Shown one piece after another: positions 1 to 8,205 of a stretch of 64,000 nt of DNA. The notes beneath the pieces were generated by a model. The model made no database searches. It saw only the letters and a program-made list of their open reading frames with translations, and had not been told where the DNA came from. A program made the translations under genes and the position numbers. The number at the start of each line of letters is the position of its first letter. Within the stretch, counting starts at the first letter, position 1. Source of the stretch: Gimesia chilikensis. Its GTDB lineage: Bacteria > Planctomycetota > Planctomycetia > Planctomycetales > Planctomycetaceae. The stretch is from positions 1,791,655-1,855,654 of the forward strand of contig NZ_CP036266.1 in assembly GCF_007744075.1 (NCBI RefSeq), given 5' to 3'.

Positions 1-587
1 TCAGTCAGGCTCTGGTTTTTGAACGCTTCGATGATCGGCAGATGTTCCTCGTAGATCTGTAATGGATTCTTGTAGTTCAAATGTGCTTCGCGAAAATGTC
101 GTCTGACGCGTGAAACGATGGCAGACCAGATTGCCAACAGGTCTGGTGAGTGGGAACGTGTTACCAGGGAGCGATGAAAGGCAATGTCATGCTCAGAAAT
201 CAGGGCGAAATCGCGGGCTTCGCATGCCTGCTTCATCTTCAGCAGGATGTTTTCCCAGACCTGAAAATCTTCCGCTGTGAGTTGATCAAAGAACAGTCGG
301 ACGGCATATTTTTCGATCGTACAGCGGAGTGGAATAATGAGTTCGGTAATTTCATCAGGGGCAGACGTTGCCACCATCGCTCCCCTGTTGCGGTCGGTTT
401 CCAGAACACCTTCCCAGGTTAACTGTTGAATGGCTTCACGAATCGGACCGCGACTGACTGAAAACCGTCTGGCGAGTTCGGTTTCCCGCAGTCGTTCCCC
501 CTCCGCGATTCTACCAGAAAAGATGTCTTCTCTGAGTCGCTCAACGATCTGCTCGCCGAGGCCTCTGACTAACTGTAAATCATTCAT
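1..587 (-). CDS. GntR-family transcriptional regulator, FadR/FCD type (3' end cut by window edge)
   Basis: The gene reads from ATG at 587 off the left edge, so the C-terminus is missing (195 complete codons are present). Residues about 8-72 form a GntR winged helix with the motif RRFSVSRGPIREAIQ. The rest is an all-helical FCD ligand domain in which HDIAFHRSLV is the usual D/H metal- or carboxylate-binding segment. Family knowledge: FadR/FCD proteins are cytoplasmic repressors that respond to organic acids or sugar acids. The effector cannot be read here because the neighbouring gene lies outside the window. An AGG at 8 bases from the ATG can serve as ribosome binding site. A palindrome in a candidate promoter upstream (705-716) suggests autoregulation. 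Confidence 0.88.
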   Translation of the reverse strand, partial: MNDLQLVRGLGEQIVERLREDIFSGRIAEGERLRETELARRFSVSRGPIREAIQQLTWEGVLETDRNRGAMVATSAPDEITELIIPLRCTIEKYAVRLFFDQLTAEDFQVWENILLKMKQACEARDFALISEHDIAFHRSLVTRSHSPDLLAIWSAIVSRVRRHFREAHLNYKNPLQIYEEHLPIIEAFKNQSLT

Positions 588-697
588 ATATTATACCTGC
601 TAACCGAAACAGAGGTTCTAGTCTGGGCTATGACTCTTGAGAGCAGAGCTTGTTGGCAGTGATCTGCATCTAAAATGCACCGCATCACAGGTTGTCT

Positions 698-726
698 TTT
701 GTAAATTGTTAACAATATATTGTCAA
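698..726 (-). promoter_or_regulatory. Candidate promoter with GntR-type palindrome ahead of the GntR gene
   Basis: On the minus strand TTGACA (721-726) is separated by 17 bases from TACAAA (698-703). The perfect 12-base palindrome ATTGTTAACAAT (705-716) fills the spacer. FadR-subfamily operators often have the core TTGT-N2-ACAA, which this matches. The -10 is weak (4 of 6) and the leader would be about 105 bases, so the start point is uncertain. Confidence 0.4.
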
Positions 727-1148
727 ATAAAAAGCTGGTACGTAATTCACTTTCAAAGAATTCAATGTTGAAAAGTGTAAATAAAAATATATATGGCAAT
801 ATGTATATTTTTTTCGTGCGTGAATGACAAATCCGATCGGATTAGAGAATCGCAACCCAGGCGAGAGTCGATGTCTATAAATTTAGACACTGTCACGGAA
901 GTTGAGAAAAGTGTTTATATTATTGTATTTACGTTGGGGGAATTATTGATCCCAGACAGTATTTGATTCGTTATTGACAGACAGGAGCGGTTTGTGTTCA
1001 AATAAACCTATAGGGTTCGTAAGAACAGTTTTCTGCTTATTTCAGAAAAACCTTCCAATTTTCTGATCATTTTCCGGAAGATTGTCCGGTTACATTCCTA
1101 TATGACAGTAGAGGGTGTTATTCATTTTTGTGAAAACAAAATGAACTA

Positions 1149-1252
1149 ATCACGAAAGACACGGGCTCACTTGCTTACTAAGCACACATCGTAGGGGACT
1201 AGTGCCTGCTTCCTATTTTGTGTTGTGAGCTCGTGTTTTTCTATTTCGTGAC
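1149..1252. repeat. Long imperfect inverted repeat, REP/MITE-like
   Basis: The left arm begins ATCACGAAAGACACG and continues GGCTCAC to 1170. The right arm runs from GTGAGCTCGTGT (1225) to TTTCGTGAC near 1251. The arms are complementary apart from a small insertion and a few mismatches, so the DNA or RNA could fold into one long hairpin. No transposase is present. A weaker stretch at about 5988-6045 shares GCAGGCA and TAAGCAAGT with the loop region in the opposite orientation and could be a decayed relative. Confidence 0.5.
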
Positions 1253-1281
1253 TCTTATTTCTCCGGCCGTACTAGAGATGC

Positions 1282-2742
1282 TCAATAGAGAATGTTCTCC
1301 GGCGTCTGAACGTGTCCGCAGTGCACTGAGGGGAGCATCAGTATTTCACCATTTTCACGCTTGAGCTGCGCGCACCAGGCCCAGTCATGGGCAGGCGAAT
1401 CTCGATAGTGGCTACGCCAGTATTTTGGCGTGCGATCTTTCCAGTACATGAGGCAACCTGTACCACAATAGTCGACCGACGTGATTTTGTCGCCCAGTTC
1501 TTTAAAAGCTTTGACGATATGTTCTTCATCAAAATAACCGCCTACAAACTGTGACTCGACATGCCGACTGCGGTAACAGCCTGAGACTGCATTCGGCGGG
1601 ACCCAGCCTGTCGTCAGGTTTTCAGTTAGCTCTTTTCCTGCTTCGAGGGGGATCAGAATATCATCTTCAATGATCCAGTGGATCTCACCTTTCATTTCTG
1701 CTTTGAGTCGATTGCAGGCATGGGCCATGAACTGGGCCACCTTGTTTCTTCTGTCACGCTCAGTCGTGTGGTGATATTTAACCGGATGTGGCACGACTCT
1801 GATTGACTCAAAAATATTGAGATAGCGGTAGGCTTCTCTTCTGATTTGTTCGAGTGTACGTGGGTTGTTGGAGTTGTCCAGTAGAACCAGTTCAACCGGT
1901 TCCTGTGAGTTGATCAGTTTGACCGCCTGAGCAACCGCTGACATCCACTGGGGAAAGTAGTCGACCAGGCGGCCGCTGATGATCGATCCTACGCTGAGTC
2001 GGGTGCAGATCTGTCTCATGCGGGGGAGCATCGATTCCTGGCGTTCCTCTTTTTTGGTTTGAATGTTGGCAGACCAGGATCCGGGGTGTTGGCGGTAGAG
2101 CAGCACAGCCTGACTTTTCGCTGGTGTACCCAGGCGAGCACCGCGGAGGGCCAGGTCCCAGTCCCACATGGTGTTGATTTTGTTACGCCACCCGCCTGCG
2201 GTTTCGAATGCGTGGCGATTCCATAAAGCAGAGGTGTTCACGAAATTTCGTAACCACAGGCGTCCGTCGTCCCATTCGGGAGCATCCCAGAATGTTGAAA
2301 AGGCCCCAAATGCTTCGGCAGAACCATATACGAAGGGAGTCTCGGGAGTAATGGCGTCCAGATGCTTCTGGACATAGTCTGCCTGCAGAACGTCATCACC
2401 GTCCAGGAATAACAGATAATCTCCTTTTGCAAATGAGGCACCGCGATTCCGTGCTTCACAAACCCCCCGGTGAAACTGCGAGCGAATCACCTGTAGCCCC
2501 TGATCCTGGTATCGACCGGCAATTTTGAGGGAGTTGTCAAAACTGCAGTCGTCAACATAGACGACTTCACATTCCACACTTTGATTTAATGCAGACTCAA
2601 TTGCTTCTGCCAGAAATGGTCCATTGTTCCGCGCCGCGATTACGATGCTGACCAGACTCTGTTCCGGATCTGCCTGGAACTTTGTCTGATTTTCCAATTG
2701 TTCTACGCGCGCAGATTTTGGCCAGACTGCATTACCTACCAT
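1282..2742 (-). CDS. Two-domain glycosyltransferase (GT2 plus second GT-A-like domain)
   Basis: The 486-residue protein starts at ATG 2742. Residues about 29-240 are a family 2 glycosyltransferase: VSIVIAARNN opens the nucleotide-binding fold, VDDCSFDNS follows, and the metal-binding DGDD lies at 114-117. An acceptor-site WDWD motif is also present. The C-terminal half (about 255-486) looks like a second GT-A-like fold, with WIIEDDILIP as its acidic motif and a WAWCAQLKR segment near the end. There is no signal peptide or membrane helix, so it is probably cytoplasmic. Family knowledge: such enzymes transfer a sugar from a nucleotide donor to a glycan or to a protein or lipid acceptor. Donor and acceptor cannot be read. 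It is a single gene with no polysaccharide cluster around it. Confidence 0.8.
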   Translation of the reverse strand: MVGNAVWPKSARVEQLENQTKFQADPEQSLVSIVIAARNNGPFLAEAIESALNQSVECEVVYVDDCSFDNSLKIAGRYQDQGLQVIRSQFHRGVCEARNRGASFAKGDYLLFLDGDDVLQADYVQKHLDAITPETPFVYGSAEAFGAFSTFWDAPEWDDGRLWLRNFVNTSALWNRHAFETAGGWRNKINTMWDWDLALRGARLGTPAKSQAVLLYRQHPGSWSANIQTKKEERQESMLPRMRQICTRLSVGSIISGRLVDYFPQWMSAVAQAVKLINSQEPVELVLLDNSNNPRTLEQIRREAYRYLNIFESIRVVPHPVKYHHTTERDRRNKVAQFMAHACNRLKAEMKGEIHWIIEDDILIPLEAGKELTENLTTGWVPPNAVSGCYRSRHVESQFVGGYFDEEHIVKAFKELGDKITSVDYCGTGCLMYWKDRTPKYWRSHYRDSPAHDWAWCAQLKRENGEILMLPSVHCGHVQTPENILY

Positions 2743-2914
2743 CGATTTAGCCCTTTTGAATTAGAATCTGAAAACACAAACCAGATTGAAGTATTCAGAA
2801 GGGGACCGGAGGGTCAAGATTAAGATGCCGGTTTAAAAGGCCAGATGGTGACCATATATGAGGTGGTGCTGCAAGGATTTTTCAGCTGAACAAGGTGGTC
2901 TCAGAGAGGGAAAT

Positions 2915-5041
2915 TTAATATGAAAGTACAGTCGCATTATGCAAACTGTTTTTAATTTCCTGAAAACCAGCTTCAGTCACCTTGGATTCTTTGAGGTGAA
3001 GCTTATCCATACTGTGCAGTTGTTTGAGTGCAGGTATTGAGGCGTCGGAGGTGTTGGTGTCTTCCAGGTTCAACCAGTTCAGAGCAGGATTGGTCTGCAG
3101 AAACTGCAGGCCTTTATCAGAGACGTTCAGGCGAGCCAGGTTGACTGATACCAGATTTTGGAGATCAGCGAGATGCTGCATACCCTGGTCCGTCAATTTG
3201 GGGTTTTTGTGAATTGAGAGATTGGTAAGATTTTTCAGGCTGCTGACAACTGCCAGTTCAGCATCAGTTATTCCCGTGCTATGCAGGTCCAGTTTCATTA
3301 GAGAGAGCATACCCTCCAATGGCTGCAGCGATCCGGCAGTGATCCGGCAATTGAACAAGTTAAGCTCTTCCAGTCTAGAGAGACCTTTGAGGGGAGCCAG
3401 CAGTTCGGGAGTGATGGGCTGGGGTTTGAAATCAATTCGTGTGATGGAGAAATCGTGATTGGGGAGCGACTCAATCTGATTGATGGATTTGTTCTCACCA
3501 GAGACCCAAAGCACGCAGCGATGATTCAGGAACCAGACTGCAGCTTTTCTTTCCAGTTCCGCATTGATAGCAGGTAGAATCACTGGAGCAATACCGGCTG
3601 TTTGGGTGGTCTTGTTGTCCGCCGTTGTGGAGGGCACATCGGGCTTGTTAAGCCAGATCAGTGCACCAGCCACTCCCAGTGCACAGGCGATGAAAATAGA
3701 TGAACTGACCATTCTCTTTCGGAGAGGTGCGGATTCTCCCAGCTGTCTGTATTGAGTGGTCGCCGTTTGTTGCAGTGCTTCGATTGCAGGGGAGAGCCTT
3801 GCGTTCGTGCATAATTGTTTCAGTTCCTGAGACTCCGTGAACCGGGTTTCCGAGGATTCGCTGAGTGGTAGCTCCGATCGCTGATACAGAAAGTGATCGA
3901 GAATCTCCACAACTTCTGCCATTGTCTGAATCCGCTCTTCCGGATCTTTTTTCATCATGGACTGAAAGAGATCTTCAATTTCAGGAGGTATGTTCGGAAT
4001 GGGAACTCGCAGATGTGGCGGTGGGGTCTCGCGATGAGCAATAATCGTTTCGAGTTGTGATGTCTTCTTGAACGGAGGCCGGCCAGTAAGCATCTGATAG
4101 AAAGCGCAGCCCAGACTGTAAATGTCTGCACGGTGGTCGATATTTTTGACGTTTTGTGCCTGCTCCGGGGCCATGTAATAGACACTGCCCATGATGCAGT
4201 TGCTGTCGGTCAGATCGCTGCATTCCCCCTGCTTCAGTCCGGCCAGTCCGAGGTCAAGAATCTTGACCTGACCGTCGGAGGTCAGAAACAGATTGGAGGG
4301 TTTGATATCTCTGTGGATCAGTTGATGGTTATGGATGTACTGCAGACCATTTGCGACCTGCCTCAGGATGTAACAGGCGGATGAGAGAGGGATTGTTTTT
4401 TCCGCATTCAGGATGGATTTGACATCGTGGCCGTCCAGGTACTCCATCACCAGAAAGCAGGTCCCGTCGATCTCTCCTGCGTCTGTAGCTTTGACAATGT
4501 TGGCATGATCCAGGCTGCCGATCACTTCCATTTCGCGGTAAAACCGTTGAACCTGGGTCTCGTCATCGACGCGATTATTCAGGATCAGTTTCACAACGAC
4601 CTGTTTTTTGAGATGTGAGTGTGTGGCACGGTAGACGGCTCCCATGCCGCCTTTCCCAATCTGTTCAATGAGATGGTAATTCCCAATGGTTCTGATGGGG
4701 GCTTCATCCGGCAGGGGCAATGTCGATGTCGCATTGGCAGCCGGCTGGTCTGATGCCTTGTTGCTGCGACTCCCGGATTGATGAATGGAGGAAAATGTGG
4801 AGCGAAAAAGTTTATCGATCCGTTCGTCGGTAAATGCGTGTTTCTCTGCGGGCTCTTCCTGGGCCTGTTGTCGATGGCAGTTATGCCAGACTTTGAGTTC
4901 ATCGTCTTCTGACTGGATCTCAATTCGTTTCTGGCAACTGCCGCACTCGTTGAGGTGCTCAGAATAGCGCTGTAAATCTTCGCCATTCAGGTCATGCACG
5001 AGGTATTGGTGAATTTGATTATCCGAGAGGCAATTTTCCAT
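2915..5041 (-). CDS. Membrane Ser/Thr protein kinase with N-terminal zinc-finger and C-terminal leucine-rich repeats
   Basis: The 708-residue protein has four parts. An anti-sigma-like zinc finger spans residues 1-60, with H29-x3-C33-x2-C36. A complete protein kinase spans about 120-385: GKGGMG loop at 129-134, catalytic lysine in VVKLIL, HRDIKPSN, DLG in place of DFG, and an APEQ activation segment. A single membrane helix lies near 446-466. Leucine-rich repeats fill about 530-700. The membrane anchor puts the repeats outside the cytoplasm as a likely sensor. It lies 18 bases downstream of an ECF sigma factor and is surely cotranscribed. Inference: the zinc finger may hold the sigma factor and kinase activity may release it. 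Confidence 0.88.
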   Translation of the reverse strand: MENCLSDNQIHQYLVHDLNGEDLQRYSEHLNECGSCQKRIEIQSEDDELKVWHNCHRQQAQEEPAEKHAFTDERIDKLFRSTFSSIHQSGSRSNKASDQPAANATSTLPLPDEAPIRTIGNYHLIEQIGKGGMGAVYRATHSHLKKQVVVKLILNNRVDDETQVQRFYREMEVIGSLDHANIVKATDAGEIDGTCFLVMEYLDGHDVKSILNAEKTIPLSSACYILRQVANGLQYIHNHQLIHRDIKPSNLFLTSDGQVKILDLGLAGLKQGECSDLTDSNCIMGSVYYMAPEQAQNVKNIDHRADIYSLGCAFYQMLTGRPPFKKTSQLETIIAHRETPPPHLRVPIPNIPPEIEDLFQSMMKKDPEERIQTMAEVVEILDHFLYQRSELPLSESSETRFTESQELKQLCTNARLSPAIEALQQTATTQYRQLGESAPLRKRMVSSSIFIACALGVAGALIWLNKPDVPSTTADNKTTQTAGIAPVILPAINAELERKAAVWFLNHRCVLWVSGENKSINQIESLPNHDFSITRIDFKPQPITPELLAPLKGLSRLEELNLFNCRITAGSLQPLEGMLSLMKLDLHSTGITDAELAVVSSLKNLTNLSIHKNPKLTDQGMQHLADLQNLVSVNLARLNVSDKGLQFLQTNPALNWLNLEDTNTSDASIPALKQLHSMDKLHLKESKVTEAGFQEIKNSLHNATVLSY

Positions 5042-5059
5042 GAAGAACTCAAGATCTGC

Positions 5060-5674
5060 TTACTTCTGGAATACGACGCTATCAAAGGAAAGACGTTTGA
5101 TTTCCTCTTTCAGTTTCTGTTGAACCAGGAACTTGGCTTTGTAAATCCAGTTCGGATCAACGTCCAATTCTATCGCCACTGCTTTGGTAGGGGAATCCTG
5201 AATCCAGGTGAGTTCAAACGCGCGCCAGGTTTTTTCGTCAAATTGCGGGCGGATTGTCTCCAATGCGGTTTCATAAATATGGCTGCAGAATTCATCAGAC
5301 CAGACACCATCAATTTCGCCGGGGTGCTTATTAATGAACTCTTCCAGTTCGCTTTTTCCCGTCTGGTGTTGAACCCGCTGGTTCTTTTTCCAGAACCGGC
5401 AGATTTCGTGGTAGGTGACCGTGCCCAGCCAGGAACGAAAACGGCCCAGCTTTCTGTTGTACTCGAATGAGTTCAGGGATGTGCTGATCTGGCGAAAGAC
5501 TTCCTGGCAGACATCCTCGGCGTCGGTATCATTCAGCCGCTTTTTTCGGCAGTAATTATAGATCAGAGGCCCGTAGATTTTTACAAACTCCCGCCACGCT
5601 TCCGCATCCGTATGCAGGCGGACACGGTTCAGGAGCGTGATATGTGTCGAAGGCCATTCAGTGCCGTAGTTCAT
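5060..5674 (-). CDS. ECF-family RNA polymerase sigma factor (planctomycete type)
   Basis: This is a sigma-70-like factor of 204 residues from ATG 5674. A GTG at 5698 is in frame, but the AAGGA lies 10 bases before 5674, which favours the later start. Region 2 contains YCRKKRLNDTDAEDVCQEVF, the core-binding and -10 recognition segment. Region 4 near the C-terminus has a weak helix-turn-helix around DSPTKAVAIELDVDPNWIY. It directly precedes the zinc-finger kinase, an arrangement well known in planctomycetes where the kinase is the presumed controller. The target promoters are unknown. Confidence 0.85.
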   Translation of the reverse strand: MNYGTEWPSTHITLLNRVRLHTDAEAWREFVKIYGPLIYNYCRKKRLNDTDAEDVCQEVFRQISTSLNSFEYNRKLGRFRSWLGTVTYHEICRFWKKNQRVQHQTGKSELEEFINKHPGEIDGVWSDEFCSHIYETALETIRPQFDEKTWRAFELTWIQDSPTKAVAIELDVDPNWIYKAKFLVQQKLKEEIKRLSFDSVVFQK

Positions 5675-6197
5675 TTGATGGCGTTCCTTACCGATCACCT
5701 TACAACCTCAACAATAACAGTGGTCAAACGCTGATTGCAATCGATTGGTTATTGCAGGGAGTCAACTAAGTTCAGGAAGGCAGATGTATCAGAGATACAT
5801 TATTCACTGTACTCAAACTGCTTAAGGAATGGAATAAAATTATCCAGTAGTAATCAGACAATCCAGTATTATCTGGAGTTCATAAAAATCTCTGAATATG
5901 ATCGTCAGAACTGGCGCATACCTTCCCCGTGATAATATAACTACCTTTAAAAAAGAGATCTGATTCAGAGAATTCAGATTATTGGCAAAAAAGTCAAAAC
6001 TTGTGCAGGCATCGGCTATGCATAGCTTGCTAAGCAAGTACGGAACTCCTGACTCCCACATTGTTTAGAGGGGGAGGACCGTTTCGAGATGTGAGAACAA
6101 ATCTGACCAGGCCCGAATGTTAAGTCAGGAGATTTGACATTGCCTGGAAAGTGACGGCAGCTTTACATTACGAACCGCAAAGCAGGTCAATTGAATT
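5675..6197. other. Non-coding stretch between MarR gene end and sigma factor
   Basis: About 520 bases. A plus-strand open frame at 5735-5932 has AT-rich, biased composition and no ribosome binding site, and is not accepted. A stretch at about 5988-6045 (GCAGGCA ... GCTTGCTAAGCAAGT) resembles part of the inverted repeat at 1149-1252. The promoter of the sigma/kinase pair must lie near 5680-5800, but no clear -35/-10 is visible. Confidence 0.5.
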
Positions 6198-6677
6198 CTA
6201 ATTGGCGGGAACCAGCGAGGTCCGTGCCTTTTCGAGAAGCCGAGAAAGTTCATTCAGTTCATTTTTACTCAAATGACCAATCAGTTTACGGTGCAATTCG
6301 AGATCCGGCTCGTCAATCTGTTTGAGCAGTTTGAGTGCTTTCGGTGTGATTTCAATGTAAACCACACGCCGGTCTTCTGTGCAGCGTTTGCGCTTGACCA
6401 GATCCTGAGCCTGCAGGCGATCCAGTAATCCGGTGATGGCGGGAACGACCTGTACCATTCGACTGGCAATTTCCAGTGAAGGCATGGGTTTACCTTCTCC
6501 GCGTAGAATGCGTAAAACATTATACTGAGAAGGGGTTAAGCCAAATTCCCGGAACAGTTTACCGAACTGGTTATGAAAAATATCGCTGGTTCGCAGGATA
6601 TTTAAAATGGCTGCCTGTTCCAGGGAATCGAAAGGTTGCTTCTTTTTTAGCTCTTCTTGCAGATTGCTTTGCGCCAT
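6198..6677 (-). CDS. MarR-family transcriptional regulator
   Basis: This 159-residue protein is of typical MarR length. The winged helix occupies about residues 45-110. LTPSQYNVLRILRGEG starts the DNA-binding region. The recognition helix is in IASRMVQVVPAITGLLDRL. The wing lies in KRKRCTEDRRVVYIEIT, which carries the conserved D-R pair. Terminal helices form the dimer interface. Family knowledge: MarR proteins are dimeric repressors released by phenolics, oxidants or xenobiotics. No target operon is adjacent, since the next gene upstream is another regulator. A good promoter overlapped by an inverted repeat (6711-6746) suggests autorepression. Confidence 0.88.
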   Translation of the reverse strand: MAQSNLQEELKKKQPFDSLEQAAILNILRTSDIFHNQFGKLFREFGLTPSQYNVLRILRGEGKPMPSLEIASRMVQVVPAITGLLDRLQAQDLVKRKRCTEDRRVVYIEITPKALKLLKQIDEPDLELHRKLIGHLSKNELNELSRLLEKARTSLVPAN

Positions 6678-6710
6678 TTTTAGCCCTGATGTATGAGATG
6701 GAATCCGGCT

Positions 6711-6746
6711 ATTTTATGGGTAAGTATTTGAGGCGTCAATAGCCTC
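6711..6746 (-). promoter_or_regulatory. Promoter and inverted-repeat operator of the MarR gene
   Basis: On the minus strand TTGACG (6734-6739) and TAAAAT (6711-6716) are 17 bases apart, each five of six to consensus. The inverted repeat GAGGC-N7-GCCTC (6730-6746) covers the -35 element. The start codon lies 34 bases beyond the -10. Overlap of the repeat with the -35 fits repression by the gene's own product, by analogy with MarR systems. Confidence 0.5.
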
Positions 6747-6838
6747 TTATCGACTATCATTGATCTTATTCCAGTTAGAATTTCTCTAATCAAATTCCTG
6801 ATTCTTCTGAAGCAATGATGAAATGAAGCAGATTCCCT

Positions 6839-7999
6839 CTAGTGTTGCGACTTCAGTCGAAACTCGGTCGGAGTACAGTTCTCATGCTGCTTGATGATCA
6901 CACTCAGGTAGGCTGCACTGGAGAATCCAGACATGGCTGCTATCTGTTCGAGCGTAAAATCGGTGTCGATCAGCAATTGTCTGGCGCGGCGAAGACGTTC
7001 TTCCGCGATGATCTGGTGCGGCGTTTTTCCCACCAGTCTGGTGAAGCGACGTTCCAGGGAGCGCCGTGCCAGATTGACATGGCGGGCAATCAGTGAGACG
7101 CTGATTTTCGCACATGCATTGTGCCTGATAAATTCGAGGGCCGCTGCGATCGCGGGATCATCGACGGCGATGGTATCAGTAGAACGGCGGGGAATCAGCA
7201 GGCGGGGCGGGACCAGGATCGTTGAATCTGCGGTCTGTTCTCCTTTCATCAGGCGATCAAGCAGCGCTGCAGCCTGGTAACCAACGGCTTTCGCCTGATG
7301 GGCGATGCTGGTCAGAGGTGGGTCAACTGCCTCACAGAAGACATCGTCATCGTCCACTCCCACGACAGCCACCTGTTCCGGTACCGCGATATTACGCCGG
7401 CGGCAGGCATCCAGGACACAGAGCGCCCGCAGATCATGAGCTGCCATCAGTCCGACCGGCTTAGGAAGCGATTCCAGCCAGTCCCCCAGATCCTCTTGTC
7501 CTCCGTTCCAGCTCTCCACGAATCTCCTCCGTGAAAGCGGGGAGTAAATTTCACAACTGGCACCGAGTTGCGCTGCCTGTTCAGCAAATGCCTGTTGTCG
7601 ACGAAGAGACCAGCTGGCCCGTTCCACACCCACATAGGCAAAATTTCTGAGATGCCGATCCTGTAAATGTTCGAATGCAATCCGGGCCAGTGCTGTATCA
7701 TCAGAGTAAACTCCTGGCAGCCCCAGGTCGGAGATCTGCTGCAATGTGTCGACTACGGGAACATTGGCTGCTGACAGTCGTTCTGCCATCTGCCGTGAGC
7801 GGACGCGGGCAATGATACCGTCTCCCTCCCAACCATTCAGCCAGTCGGGTAAAGACGTCTCCGGTCCCCATTCATCTATGTAGACTGACCAGGGGCCATG
7901 GGTGCGTGAATAGCTCGAGATTCCCTGCAGAATTTCTCTGCCGAATGTTTTTGATGTTTCTATGAATATCGCCACCTGGGGGGCGGTACGGTTCTGCAT
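6839..7999 (-). CDS. XylR-type AraC-family regulator with sugar-binding (LacI-like) domain
   Basis: The protein is about 386 residues from ATG 7999, where the N-terminus (PQVAIFIETSKTFGREIL) matches where XylR-type proteins begin and a GGA lies upstream. An in-frame ATG at 8041 would add 14 residues. The first roughly 270 residues form a periplasmic-binding-protein fold (VAVVGVDDDDVFCEAVDPPL, then SIAHQAKAVGYQAA). The last 100 are a double AraC helix-turn-helix ending GFSSAAYLSVIIKQH. Family knowledge: XylR-like proteins activate sugar-catabolism genes on binding a sugar such as xylose. The divergent neighbour is the giant ceramidase-dehydrogenase gene, so that gene may be the target. The ligand is unknown. 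Confidence 0.85.
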   Translation of the reverse strand: MQNRTAPQVAIFIETSKTFGREILQGISSYSRTHGPWSVYIDEWGPETSLPDWLNGWEGDGIIARVRSRQMAERLSAANVPVVDTLQQISDLGLPGVYSDDTALARIAFEHLQDRHLRNFAYVGVERASWSLRRQQAFAEQAAQLGASCEIYSPLSRRRFVESWNGGQEDLGDWLESLPKPVGLMAAHDLRALCVLDACRRRNIAVPEQVAVVGVDDDDVFCEAVDPPLTSIAHQAKAVGYQAAALLDRLMKGEQTADSTILVPPRLLIPRRSTDTIAVDDPAIAAALEFIRHNACAKISVSLIARHVNLARRSLERRFTRLVGKTPHQIIAEERLRRARQLLIDTDFTLEQIAAMSGFSSAAYLSVIIKQHENCTPTEFRLKSQH

Positions 8000-8084
8000 T
8001 GCTGAATTCCGGTGTCGCAAAATTGAAAGTGAATGACGCATCACTGGATTGATTACGCCTCTCTGCCGAGGTTACACTGAAGTG

Positions 8085-8151
8085 ATTATTCGATAATAAA
8101 GATTTTTAAAAAATGAGAACAGCCTGGAATCACTGGAATTGATTCAATCAA
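8085..8151. promoter_or_regulatory. Cluster of palindromes and direct repeats in the divergent promoter region
   Basis: Between the AraC-type regulator (minus) and the giant gene (plus) lie ATTAT-TCG-ATAAT (8085-8097), a direct repeat of TGGAAT with nine-base spacing (8125-8130 and 8134-8139), and the perfect palindrome TTGATTCAATCAA (8139-8151). AraC-type regulators commonly bind direct repeats and LacI-like ones bind palindromes. Use by the adjacent regulator is inference. Confidence 0.35.
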
Positions 8152-8205
8152 AATCAATACCTGCGCTTGTCATCCAGACTGTTTTCCAGAACAGGACCCC
8201 AGCTC

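Larger units (their letters stand above)
588..1281. other. Non-coding stretch between GntR gene and glycosyltransferase
   Basis: About 690 AT-rich bases with no convincing gene. The part nearest 588 holds the GntR promoter region. A perfect 12-base palindrome ATCCGATCGGAT lies at 831-842. A long imperfect inverted repeat occupies 1149-1252. The only open frame (584-799, minus) overlaps the GntR start and has no ribosome binding site or recognisable domain. Confidence 0.6.

Noticed and set aside
150..422. 90-codon plus-strand frame near the left edge
   Set aside because: It lies opposite the GntR/FCD regulator, whose helix-turn-helix and ligand motifs are clear.
584..799. 71-codon minus-strand frame upstream of the GntR gene
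   Set aside because: It covers the promoter palindrome, overlaps the regulator start and has no ribosome binding site.
831..842. Palindrome ATCCGATCGGAT as an operator
   Set aside because: It is perfect but isolated, far from any start codon and with no promoter beside it.
5735..5932. 65-codon plus-strand frame in the sigma factor upstream region
   Set aside because: AT-rich, without ribosome site or domain.
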